Positions 1 through 5,475 of a stretch of DNA of 7,095 nucleotides are shown here, in pieces. Within the stretch, counting starts at the first letter, position 1, and each line of letters begins with the position of its first letter. Position numbers and translations under genes: made by a program. Source of the DNA: Nitriliruptoraceae bacterium (GTDB lineage Bacteria > Actinomycetota > Nitriliruptoria > Nitriliruptorales > Nitriliruptoraceae); NCBI GenBank assembly GCA_007116505.1, contig SKII01000071.1:1-7095 (forward strand), in the 5' to 3' direction. The notes below the pieces were generated by a model that was not told the DNA's origin, did no database searches, and was given only the letters and a program-made list of their open reading frames with translations.

Positions 1-56
1 ATCGGCTGGTTCGCGGGCAGCTCGACGCGGACACCGACGAGCTCGAGGGGGATCAT
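1..56 (-). CDS. Bifunctional nuclease (BFN/DUF151) family protein, N-terminal fragment
   Basis: Only the first 18 codons are inside the window; the gene runs off the left edge. The visible N-terminus reads MIPLELVGVRVELPANQP, which matches the opening of actinobacterial DUF151 proteins (a short strand with VGVRVE, then a P-x-NQP turn). Members of this family are small cytoplasmic proteins named after a plant protein with reported DNase/RNase activity; their bacterial role is not well defined. I chose the ATG at 56 because GGAGGT lies four bases upstream; an in-frame ATG at 68 has no ribosome binding site. The identification is helped by context: in M. tuberculosis a DUF151 gene (Rv1829) follows the garA and MerR genes, and the same two genes lie upstream here. 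The product name rests on a very short piece plus synteny. Confidence 0.75.
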   Translation of the reverse strand, partial: MIPLELVGVRVELPANQP

Positions 57-60
57 GCTC

Positions 61-66
61 ACCTCC
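61..66 (-). promoter_or_regulatory. Ribosome binding site of the DUF151 gene
   Basis: GGAGGT on the minus strand, four bases before the ATG at 56. It lies inside the codons that would follow the alternative ATG at 68, so it argues for the shorter start. The 53-nt gap between the carboxypeptidase stop and this start is otherwise featureless; a TAGCCT at 98-93 vaguely resembles a -10 box but has no -35 partner. Confidence 0.6.
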
Positions 67-109
67 ATCGCGCGACGACCGACGCGGGGGCGAGGCTACC
101 GGAGCGTGC

Positions 110-1336
110 TCACCGCTCCCCCGTCCGCGCGGTGGACAGGGCCCGAGGGCGGAGCGCGGCGTAGACCCCGTCGGCCAGGGAACGCCCGAGGTCGCCCTGC
201 GCGCCGACGCCACCCTCGGATCCCCCCCCGGGCGAGGACGGTGCATCGCGCACGACGGCGACGCGGCCGATGGCGGTGCCGTCGACGCGTAGCTCGACGT
301 GGGAGGGTGCGCCGTCAGGTCGGAGGTCCGCCCGCCAGCCCGCCGTCACCGTCGCGTCGTGCGGCACGGTCACCGCACCGAGCATCGTGCGCAGCAGGAC
401 GTCACCCCCGGTCGTGCGCAGCGTCACCGACGGCGACGCATCGAGCACCACCGTGCGCGTGAAGCCGTGCTCGAGCAGGCGACCAGCGAGCTCGCGCCGC
501 GCCAGGTCGTCCTCCGCGCCGAGGACGACCGCCACGAGCTCACGGCCGTCCCTCATCGCGGACGCGGCGAGCGTGAAGCCCGCCTGGCTCGTGAATCCCG
601 TCTTGAGGCCGGTCGCGTCGGGCGTGTCGAGCAGGAAGAGGTTGCGGTTCTCCGCGACGGTGCCGTCCGCGAGGACGAGCGTCGGAGCCGCGAGCAGGGG
701 CCGGAGGCGCGGGTCGGCGGGCGCCGCGCGCGACACCGTCGCGAGCTCGCTCGCGCTCAGCGCGTCCCCGACCTCGAGGCCGGAGGACGATCTCGGTCGT
801 GCGTCGATCCCGAGCGAGGCCAGCACGTCGGCCATGCGCTCGACGAACGTCTCCTCGCTGCCGTCGACGGCGACCGCGAGGGCGACCGCCGCGTCGTTGC
901 CGGACCGCAGGAGCAGGCCGGCGAGCAGGTCCTCGACGCTGCGGACGTCCCCCGGGCGGAGCTCGAAGCTCGAGCCCTCGATACCGCGCACCTCCTCCCC
1001 GACCTCGACCGCTGTCCCGGGAGCGAGCACGTCGACGACCGCGAGGGCGGTGACGAGCTTGATGGCGGAGGCGACAGGCCGACGCACGTCCGCATCCCCA
1101 GCGACGAGCACCTGGCCGGTCCGCGCCTCGACGAGGACGGCGCTGAGCGGCGGACGGATGCCGAGCGTCGCTGCGCCGACCGGGGGCGGCGCAGCGGCCG
1201 GTGTCGCACCAGCGGCATCCACCGGGGCGTCGCTCGGCACCGCGGGGCTGTGCGGGAGGAGGGCACCGATCAGGGCGGCGCAGCCGATGGCCACCGCGAG
1301 GTGTAGGTGCGCGCTGCGTCGCCGGCCGGCCGTCAC
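110..1336 (-). CDS. Serine-type D-alanyl-D-alanine carboxypeptidase (peptidase family S11)
   Basis: A 408-residue penicillin-binding protein of the DacA/DacC type, which removes the terminal D-Ala from peptidoglycan stem pentapeptides outside the membrane and so limits cross-linking. The three active-site motifs are present and correctly ordered: SAIK with the nucleophile Ser90 and Lys93, SGN at 145-147, and KTG at 245-247 (context GLKTGFTSQAGF). Residues 1-12 are basic and followed by a hydrophobic stretch to about 28, a signal peptide or N-terminal anchor. An Ala/Pro-rich linker (about 31-58) leads into the catalytic domain (about 60-280). After an HGF-type motif (about 285-290) comes a beta-rich region resembling the PBP5 C-terminal domain. 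No C-terminal membrane helix is visible; the end is Gly/Ser-rich and then basic. The GTG start overlaps the ftsR stop by four bases (GTGA) and lacks a clear ribosome binding site, so translation is probably coupled. The family is certain; the paralogue is not. Confidence 0.93.
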   Translation of the reverse strand: MTAGRRRSAHLHLAVAIGCAALIGALLPHSPAVPSDAPVDAAGATPAAAPPPVGAATLGIRPPLSAVLVEARTGQVLVAGDADVRRPVASAIKLVTALAVVDVLAPGTAVEVGEEVRGIEGSSFELRPGDVRSVEDLLAGLLLRSGNDAAVALAVAVDGSEETFVERMADVLASLGIDARPRSSSGLEVGDALSASELATVSRAAPADPRLRPLLAAPTLVLADGTVAENRNLFLLDTPDATGLKTGFTSQAGFTLAASAMRDGRELVAVVLGAEDDLARRELAGRLLEHGFTRTVVLDASPSVTLRTTGGDVLLRTMLGAVTVPHDATVTAGWRADLRPDGAPSHVELRVDGTAIGRVAVVRDAPSSPGGGSEGGVGAQGDLGRSLADGVYAALRPRALSTARTGER

Positions 1337-2022
1337 GGCCCGAGGACGTCGCTCAGCTGCGCCTCGAGCAGGAGCCGGTGCAGCTGCGCGCCGAGCGAGA
1401 TCAGCTCCTCGCTCCGCGTCGCGGCGACGCGGCGGCTCTCCGGGTTGCGCTGCTGCAGCAGCGGAGCGACGAGCTGCTCGATGCGGTCCGCCTCACGGTC
1501 AGCGGCCAGCCGGAACGCACGCAGATGCCGCGGCTCGAGACCGCGCCGGAGCATCTCGGCCGCGAGCCGGGCCGTCCGCAGCGACGCGCCGTCGAACGGC
1601 TCGCGGCCGACGATGACGCCATGCGTGACCAGCTCGTCGAGCTCGCTGGTGCTCAGACCGCTCGCGTGTGCGAGCTCGCTGCGGTCGAGTGCGACGTCGG
1701 TCAGCAGCGCCGCGGAACGGTCGGGGACGTGCCGGGACGTGTCCGGCGTCGTCGAAGGTTCCGTCTCCACCGGCAGCCCTGCATCGAGGCGGGACAGCTC
1801 CTCCTTGATGACGCGCAGGGGCAGGTAGCGGTCGCGCTGCGCGGTGAGCACGTAGCGGAGGCGTTCGACGTCCTCGTCGCTGAACTGCCGGTACCCGGAG
1901 TCCGAGCGTCCGGGGCGCACGAGCCCCTCCGACTCGAGGAACCGGATCTTGGAGATCGATACGTCGTCGAACTCCTGGCGCAGCCGGTTGAGGACCTCGC
2001 CGATGGTGTGCCCCTCAGCCAC
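1333..2022 (-). CDS. ftsR: MerR-family transcriptional regulator, FtsR / Rv1828 type
   Basis: A DNA-binding regulator of about 229 residues. The N-terminus carries the winged helix of MerR proteins: TIGEVLNRL, then SISKIRFLESEGLV and a GYRQFSDEDVERLRYV wing/helix segment. After a Thr/Ser/Pro-rich linker the C-terminal part contains a second helical region with GLEPRHLRAFRLAADREAD, closely resembling the M. tuberculosis Rv1828 C-terminus from memory, and ends in SDVLGP. It has no cysteine cluster of the metal-sensing MerR type. In Corynebacterium glutamicum the orthologue FtsR activates ftsZ; that target is inferred here, not seen. The start is uncertain. GTG at 2022 gives an 8-nt overlap (GTGGCTGA) with garA, the same arrangement as aroA/cmk-der. 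A TTG at 2037 would add five residues (234 aa) and a 23-nt overlap. Neither has a good ribosome binding site. Its position directly after garA is the conserved actinobacterial order. Confidence 0.9.
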   Translation of the reverse strand: MAEGHTIGEVLNRLRQEFDDVSISKIRFLESEGLVRPGRSDSGYRQFSDEDVERLRYVLTAQRDRYLPLRVIKEELSRLDAGLPVETEPSTTPDTSRHVPDRSAALLTDVALDRSELAHASGLSTSELDELVTHGVIVGREPFDGASLRTARLAAEMLRRGLEPRHLRAFRLAADREADRIEQLVAPLLQQRNPESRRVAATRSEELISLGAQLHRLLLEAQLSDVLGP

Positions 2023-2506
2023 CGTGGCCGCCGTCAACGGTCGCAGAGGGACCCTCGAGGAAGACGAGGTGGAAGCGTCCGATCTGGATCTCGTCGCCGT
2101 CTCCGAGCACGTGGCTGTCGACCCGCCCCCCCGCGACGTACGTGCCGTTCAGGCTCGCCTGGTCGGTGAGCACGACCTGGTCGGGCAGGACCGTGAGGAG
2201 CGCATGCCGCCGTGAGACGGTCACGTCGTCGAGCAGGATCTGCGCCTCGGGATGCCGGCCGATCCGCACCTCGGCGTCCTCGATCCGGTAGCGGGAGCCC
2301 GCGCCGGGGCCGCGGGTCACGACGAGGACCCGCACGTCGTCCCGGTCGGGTCCCGGGTCGGACGCGGCGAGCTGCTCGGCGAGCAGGTCCGCGTCCAGCG
2401 ACGCCGTCGTGTCGCCCAGACGCTCAGGGCCGGCCTGCGGCGCAGCCGGCGGAGCCGGCGCAGCGGCCTGCTGATCGCCGTCCGAAGGTGGCTGCTGGTC
2501 CGTCAC
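2015..2506 (-). CDS. garA: FHA-domain regulator GarA (OdhI homologue)
   Basis: A 163-residue cytoplasmic FHA protein. In mycobacteria and corynebacteria GarA/OdhI inhibits 2-oxoglutarate dehydrogenase and affects glutamate enzymes; phosphorylation of an N-terminal Thr pair by PknB/PknG makes the protein bind its own FHA domain and releases the targets. Seen here: an Ala/Pro/Gln-rich N-terminus (about 1-28), the segment GDTTASLDADLL with Thr33-Thr34 at the place of the ETTSVFRAD phospho-site, and an FHA domain at about 57-152. FHA phosphopeptide-binding residues are present: GR at 83-84, Ser98 and His101 in VTVSRRHA, and NG at 120-121 in SLNGTYV. The tail DGDEIQIGRFHLVFLEGP closely resembles M. 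tuberculosis GarA. The GTG start at 2506 is supported by GGAGGT five bases upstream and by a GTGA overlap with the preceding phosphatidyltransferase gene; an extended frame to 2653 would add 49 Arg/Pro-rich residues that merely overlap that gene. Confidence 0.93.
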   Translation of the reverse strand: MTDQQPPSDGDQQAAAPAPPAAPQAGPERLGDTTASLDADLLAEQLAASDPGPDRDDVRVLVVTRGPGAGSRYRIEDAEVRIGRHPEAQILLDDVTVSRRHALLTVLPDQVVLTDQASLNGTYVAGGRVDSHVLGDGDEIQIGRFHLVFLEGPSATVDGGHGG

Positions 2507-3153
2507 GTGCGACCTCCGAGGGAAGTGGGAGGGAGCGTAGTCCCGTTCGGACCTCCGCGCCCTGCGAGGGCGACGCGGGCGTAGCCGACGGTGGCGAGGT
2601 AGGTCAGGCTCAGGTTGACGGTGAGACCCACCCACGCGAGCCCCTGGAGCCACCTGACGGGGTCCTCCGGACCGTCCCCGAGCGCGGCGGCTGCGAGCAG
2701 TCCGGTGATCGACAGCGTGAGGCCGGAGGTCGCGACCTTGCCGAGGCGTGACGTGTCCGGGATGCGGGCTCCCCGGGCGAGCAGGAACGCGCCGACGACG
2801 ACGACCCCACCCTCGCGTGCGAGGAGCACGATGAGGGCCCAGAGCGGCAGGATGTCGGCGAGCACGAGTCCCGATCCGACGACGATGAAGACGGCACGGT
2901 CCCCGATGGGGTCCAGGACGGCCCCCAGACGGGTCCGCTGGTCGAGGACGCGCGCGAGGTAACCGTCGAACCAGTCGCTCGCGCCGATGAGGAGGAGGAC
3001 CACGAGGGCCCTCGTCAGGCGCCCGGCGAGCAGGTCGACGAGCACGAGCGGGAGCACGAGGATGCGTGCGAGGCTGAGCAGGTTCGGGACCGTGAGGATG
3101 CGGTCCGTCGCCGCGTGCGGCACCTCCGGACCACCCACGTCGAAGATGCGCAC
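2503..3153 (-). CDS. CDP-alcohol phosphatidyltransferase (PgsA/cardiolipin synthase family)
   Basis: A 216-residue integral membrane enzyme that transfers a phosphatidyl group from CDP-diacylglycerol to an alcohol acceptor. The complete CDP-alcohol signature D-x2-DG-x2-AR-x8-G-x3-D-x3-D is visible: Asp60, Asp63-Gly64, Ala67-Arg68, Gly77, Asp81 and Asp85, which bind the metal ions and CDP. About six hydrophobic segments can be drawn (roughly 22-44, 46-60, 87-112, 114-128, 143-159, 169-192). The opening LTVPNLLSLARILVLP is common to phosphatidylglycerophosphate synthases and to the actinobacterial CDP-alcohol-type cardiolipin synthases. The acceptor (glycerol-3-phosphate, phosphatidylglycerol or inositol phosphate) cannot be read from sequence, so no symbol is given. 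The GTG at 3153 was chosen because GGAGGGGG precedes it; the open frame continues to 3273 but that extension is the tRNA-Pro gene. The stop overlaps the garA start by four bases (GTGA). Confidence 0.88.
   Translation of the reverse strand: MRIFDVGGPEVPHAATDRILTVPNLLSLARILVLPLVLVDLLAGRLTRALVVLLLIGASDWFDGYLARVLDQRTRLGAVLDPIGDRAVFIVVGSGLVLADILPLWALIVLLAREGGVVVVGAFLLARGARIPDTSRLGKVATSGLTLSITGLLAAAALGDGPEDPVRWLQGLAWVGLTVNLSLTYLATVGYARVALAGRGGPNGTTLPPTSLGGRT
2512..2517 (-). promoter_or_regulatory. Ribosome binding site deciding the garA start
   Basis: GGAGGT, five bases before the GTG at 2506 and inside the last codons of the upstream gene. It fixes the shorter garA start against an in-frame start at 2653. 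Confidence 0.75.
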
Positions 3154-3160
3154 GTGTCGA

Positions 3161-3168
3161 CCCCCTCC
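3161..3168 (-). promoter_or_regulatory. Ribosome binding site abutting the tRNA 3' end
   Basis: GGAGGGGG on the minus strand, separated by TCGACAC from the GTG start of the phosphatidyltransferase gene. It starts only two bases after the tRNA-Pro discriminator base, so it would be at the very 5' end of the mRNA once the tRNA is cut off. Confidence 0.55.
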
Positions 3169-3169
3169 G

Positions 3170-3243
3170 TCGGGCTGGCCGGACTTGAACCGGCGACCCC
3201 TCGCCCCCCAGACGAGTGCGCTACCTGACTGCGCCACAGCCCG
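3170..3243 (-). tRNA. tRNA-Pro (anticodon GGG)
   Basis: A full 74-nt cloverleaf. The acceptor arm is CGGGCTG paired perfectly with CAGCCCG, followed by discriminator A. The D arm is GCGC/GCGC with loop AGTCAGGTA, holding the conserved A14 and GG18-19. The anticodon arm is CTCGT/GCGAG (one G-U pair at the loop end) with loop CTGGGGG, giving U33, anticodon GGG and G37. The variable loop is GGGTC. The T arm is GCCGG/CCGGC with loop TTCAAGT. C1-G72, A73 and G36-G37 are all standard proline tRNA identity features. CCA is not encoded, so it must be added after processing. It decodes CCC and, by wobble, CCU; CCC is expected to be a heavily used proline codon at this GC content. It sits between the der gene (93 nt upstream) and the phosphatidyltransferase gene (16 nt downstream), all on one strand. 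Confidence 0.97.
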
Positions 3244-3248
3244 TGCAC

Positions 3249-3261
3249 CCGCCGCGGGCGG
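3249..3261 (-). other. Small GC hairpin in the tRNA leader
   Basis: CCGCC and GGCGG flank a CGC loop, ending five bases before the tRNA 5' end. It could affect leader folding or RNase P access, but a 5-bp GC stem arises easily by chance in such DNA. Confidence 0.25.
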
Positions 3262-3272
3262 CGAGCGGAGCA

Positions 3273-3278
3273 ACCGTA
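3273..3278 (-). promoter_or_regulatory. Possible -10 element for tRNA-Pro
   Basis: TACGGT on the minus strand fits the TANNNT pattern and lies about 30 bases before the tRNA 5' end, a plausible distance for a short leader. No good TTGACA-like -35 box is seen 16-19 bases further upstream (the region reads GGTCATCG), so support is weak. If it is not real, the tRNA is probably read from the upstream operon. Confidence 0.25.
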
Positions 3279-3296
3279 CCGCCGCGCGGGACCTCC

Positions 3297-3320
3297 CGAT
3301 GACCGCCCCGATGACCGCCC
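3297..3320. repeat. Two-copy 12-bp tandem repeat
   Basis: The 12-mer CGATGACCGCCC (plus strand) occurs twice in a row, at 3297-3308 and 3309-3320, in the non-coding gap between the der stop and the tRNA. It lies where a -35 region for the tRNA would be. It may be a simple slippage duplication or a doubled protein-binding site. Confidence 0.7.
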
Positions 3321-3336
3321 GGGCACGGGTCCCCGG

Positions 3337-5475
3337 TCAGCCGCGCCGACCCCGTCCACCGCTCCCCCTGCGAGCACCCGGCCCGCCCCGGGCCCCCGGG
3401 GCAGCGCGGCCGCCCCCGTCGCGCGGGCCCGGTCGCTCGCCGTCCTTGCGGCGACCCCGCGTCTCGAGCATCAGCGGCACGCCGGTCAGGTCGTAACGCT
3501 CACGCAGGGTGCGCTCGAGGTAGCGGAGGTAGGAGTCGTCGAGCGGACCGCTCGCGAACAGGAGGATGCGCGGCGGCGCGACGTCCACCTGGACCGCGTA
3601 GCGGAGCCGTACAGGGCGGGTCCCGCTCCTCGGCGGCGCGTGCTCCTCGACCGCTCGTGCGATGACCTGGTTCAGCTCCGACGTCCCGATCCTGCGGCGG
3701 TGGTTCGTGAGCACCGTCTCGATGGCAGGCGCGAGGCGGCTGACCGCTCGTCCCGTCAGCGCGCTGACGTTGACGCGCGGCGCCCACGAGGCGAAGCCCA
3801 GGAGCCGGTCGAGCTCGCGCTCGAGGTCCTCCCGGCGCTCCTCGTCGACCGTGTCCCACTTGTTGAGGACGACGACCAGCCCCGTACCGGCCTCGCGCAG
3901 CATGGCGGCGAGACGCTGCTCCTGCGCGCCGATCGGCTCGCCCGCGTCGATGAGGAACAGCACGACGTCGGCACGCCCGATGGCGGCACGCGTCCGGTCG
4001 ACCGCGTACTGCTCGAGGTCCTCCCCGCTGCGGTAGCGGCGCCGCAGACCCGCCGTGTCGACGAACACGAGCTCGCGTCCGTCGAGCGTCACGAGCGAGT
4101 CGATCGCGTCACGGGTCGTGTGCGGTGCGTCGTGCACGATCGCGCGGTCCTCCCCGGTGAGCCGGTTGAAGAGCGACGACTTGCCGACGTTGGGGCGCCC
4201 GACGATCGCGATGCGGGGCGTTCCGGGTGCGGCGACGAGCGCGGCGTCCGCGCGCGGCTGGTCGGGCAGCAGCTCGACGACGGTGTCGAGCAGGGCGTCC
4301 ATCCCGCGACCGTTGCGCGCAGAGACGGCGAGCGGCTCCCCGAGCCCCAGTCGCACATGGTCGCCCGCGGAGGGCACGTCCGACTCACGGTCGACCTTGT
4401 TCACGACCAGCGCGGTCCGCGCGCCGGAGCGGCGCAGCACACGGGCGACCTGCTCGTCGTCGTCGAGCAGCGTCACCGTGCCGTCGACGACCTGCACGAT
4501 GACGTCCGCCGTCGCGATCGCCTCCTCGGTCTGGCGTACGACCTCCCGACCGACAGGACCCTCCGCGGACCGCTCCCAGCCACCGGTGTCGACGAGGACG
4601 AACTCGCGGCCCGACCACTCGGCGAGGTGCTCGGTCCGGTCTCGGGTCACCCCCGGCTCCGCCTCGACGATCGTGACCCGCTCACGGAGGACCCGGTTGA
4701 CGAGCGTCGACTTGCCGACGTTGGGGCGCCCGACGATCGCGACACGTGGCAGCACGCGCGGACGTGACGCCTCCTCCTCGAGGCGCTGCCGGGCGAGCGC
4801 GAGGGCCCGCTCCGCGATGATGTCGACCACGTCGTCGAACGGCAGGTCCGTGGTGTCGAGGGTCCACGCGTCGTCGGCAGCGCGCAGCGGCGCGACCGCG
4901 CGCGAGCTGTCGATCGCGTCACGCTCCTCGATCGCCGCCTGCAGCTCCGCGACGTCGTCCCGTCCGAGCTGCGCCGCCCGGCGGCGTGCCCGCTCCTGGG
5001 CGCTCGCCGTCAGGAACACCTTCAGGTCCGCGTCGGGCAGCACGATGGTGCCGATGTCGCGCCCCTCGACGACGCCGCCCTGCTCGGACAGCGAGCGCTG
5101 ATGCTCGAGGAGCACGTCACGGACCGGTGCGTGCGCGGCGACGGTGGACACGAGCGCGGAGACCTCGTCGTCGCGGATCCGATCCTCGACGTCGCGGCCG
5201 TCGAGCGTCGTCCGTCCATCACCCTGAGCGATGCTGACGCCGCGTGCCACCTCGGCGCATGCGTCCCCGTCGGTGAGATCCACGCCGGCCTCGATGCAGG
5301 CGAGCGTGATCGCACGGTAGATGGCGCCCGTGTCGAGATGCAGCGCACCCAGCCGGTCGGCGACCGCGCGTGCGACGCTCGACTTCCCCGAGCCTGCGGG
5401 GCCGTCGAGCGCGATGCGCAGCCTCCGGACGCGCCTGGCGACCTCGAGACCTCCTGCTCCGACCTGCTCAGCCAT
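3337..5475 (-). CDS. cmk-der: Fused cytidylate kinase / ribosome assembly GTPase Der
   Basis: One uninterrupted 712-residue protein. Residues about 19-230 are cytidylate kinase, which phosphorylates CMP/dCMP with ATP: P-loop GPAGSGKS (25-32), LDTGAIYRA (47-55), GRDIGT (138-143) and the Arg-rich lid ERARRRAAQL (161-170). Residues about 243-672 are Der (EngA), the essential 50S assembly GTPase with two G domains and a KH-like domain. G domain 1: GRPNVGKST (249-257), GVTRD (275-279), DTGG (296-299), NKVD (359-362). G domain 2: GRPNVGKSS (426-434), TTRD (453-456), DTAG (473-476), NKWD (538-541). The KH-like part (about 585-672) ends in LTGVPLMLETRGR. A 40-residue Arg/Gly/Pro-rich tail follows. 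No motif is broken. The ATG at 5475 is supported by GGAGGT five bases upstream and an 8-nt overlap with aroA; an in-frame ATG at 5514 lies inside aroA. Such fusions are annotated in other actinobacteria. Confidence 0.96.
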   Translation of the reverse strand: MAEQVGAGGLEVARRVRRLRIALDGPAGSGKSSVARAVADRLGALHLDTGAIYRAITLACIEAGVDLTDGDACAEVARGVSIAQGDGRTTLDGRDVEDRIRDDEVSALVSTVAAHAPVRDVLLEHQRSLSEQGGVVEGRDIGTIVLPDADLKVFLTASAQERARRRAAQLGRDDVAELQAAIEERDAIDSSRAVAPLRAADDAWTLDTTDLPFDDVVDIIAERALALARQRLEEEASRPRVLPRVAIVGRPNVGKSTLVNRVLRERVTIVEAEPGVTRDRTEHLAEWSGREFVLVDTGGWERSAEGPVGREVVRQTEEAIATADVIVQVVDGTVTLLDDDEQVARVLRRSGARTALVVNKVDRESDVPSAGDHVRLGLGEPLAVSARNGRGMDALLDTVVELLPDQPRADAALVAAPGTPRIAIVGRPNVGKSSLFNRLTGEDRAIVHDAPHTTRDAIDSLVTLDGRELVFVDTAGLRRRYRSGEDLEQYAVDRTRAAIGRADVVLFLIDAGEPIGAQEQRLAAMLREAGTGLVVVLNKWDTVDEERREDLERELDRLLGFASWAPRVNVSALTGRAVSRLAPAIETVLTNHRRRIGTSELNQVIARAVEEHAPPRSGTRPVRLRYAVQVDVAPPRILLFASGPLDDSYLRYLERTLRERYDLTGVPLMLETRGRRKDGERPGPRDGGGRAAPGARGGPGARRGSGGRGRRG
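4177..4211. repeat. 35-bp direct repeat, copy A (G domain 2 P-loop)
   Basis: Identical over 35 bp to 4708-4742, on the same strand and in the same reading frame. It encodes the IVGRPNVGKS segment of the second Der GTPase domain. Confidence 0.9.
4708..4742. repeat. 35-bp direct repeat, copy B (G domain 1 P-loop)
   Basis: Identical over 35 bp to 4177-4211. It encodes the IVGRPNVGKS segment of the first Der GTPase domain. The offset of 531 bp is exactly 177 codons, so the two copies share reading frame. Confidence 0.9.

Noticed and set aside
93..98. TAGCCT as a -10 box for the DUF151 gene
   Set aside because: One weak hexamer with no -35 partner; the 53-nt gap may simply be an intra-operon spacer.
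270..1616. Plus-strand open frame of 448 codons opposite the carboxypeptidase and ftsR genes
   Set aside because: It is the mirror of real genes in very GC-rich DNA. Its product is Arg/Ser/Ala/Pro-rich with no recognisable domain, and both opposing genes have complete catalytic or DNA-binding motifs.
2507..2653. N-terminal extension of garA by 49 codons
   Set aside because: It overlaps the phosphatidyltransferase gene, is Arg/Pro-rich, and is made unnecessary by the GTG at 2506 with GGAGGT five bases upstream.
3154..3273. N-terminal extension of the phosphatidyltransferase gene by 40 codons
   Set aside because: The extension reads through the whole tRNA-Pro gene and adds no family-like sequence; GTG at 3153 has its own ribosome binding site.
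3319..3336. Possible terminator hairpin after the der stop (CCGGG and CCCGG around an 8-nt loop)
   Set aside because: Only five pairs, no T-run after it, and such stems are frequent by chance in this composition. Read-through into the tRNA cannot be excluded.
3640..5101. Long plus-strand open frames opposite cmk-der
   Set aside because: Low-complexity Arg/Ser/Ala-rich translations without motifs, opposite a gene with every kinase and GTPase motif intact. They arise because stop codons are rare at this GC content.
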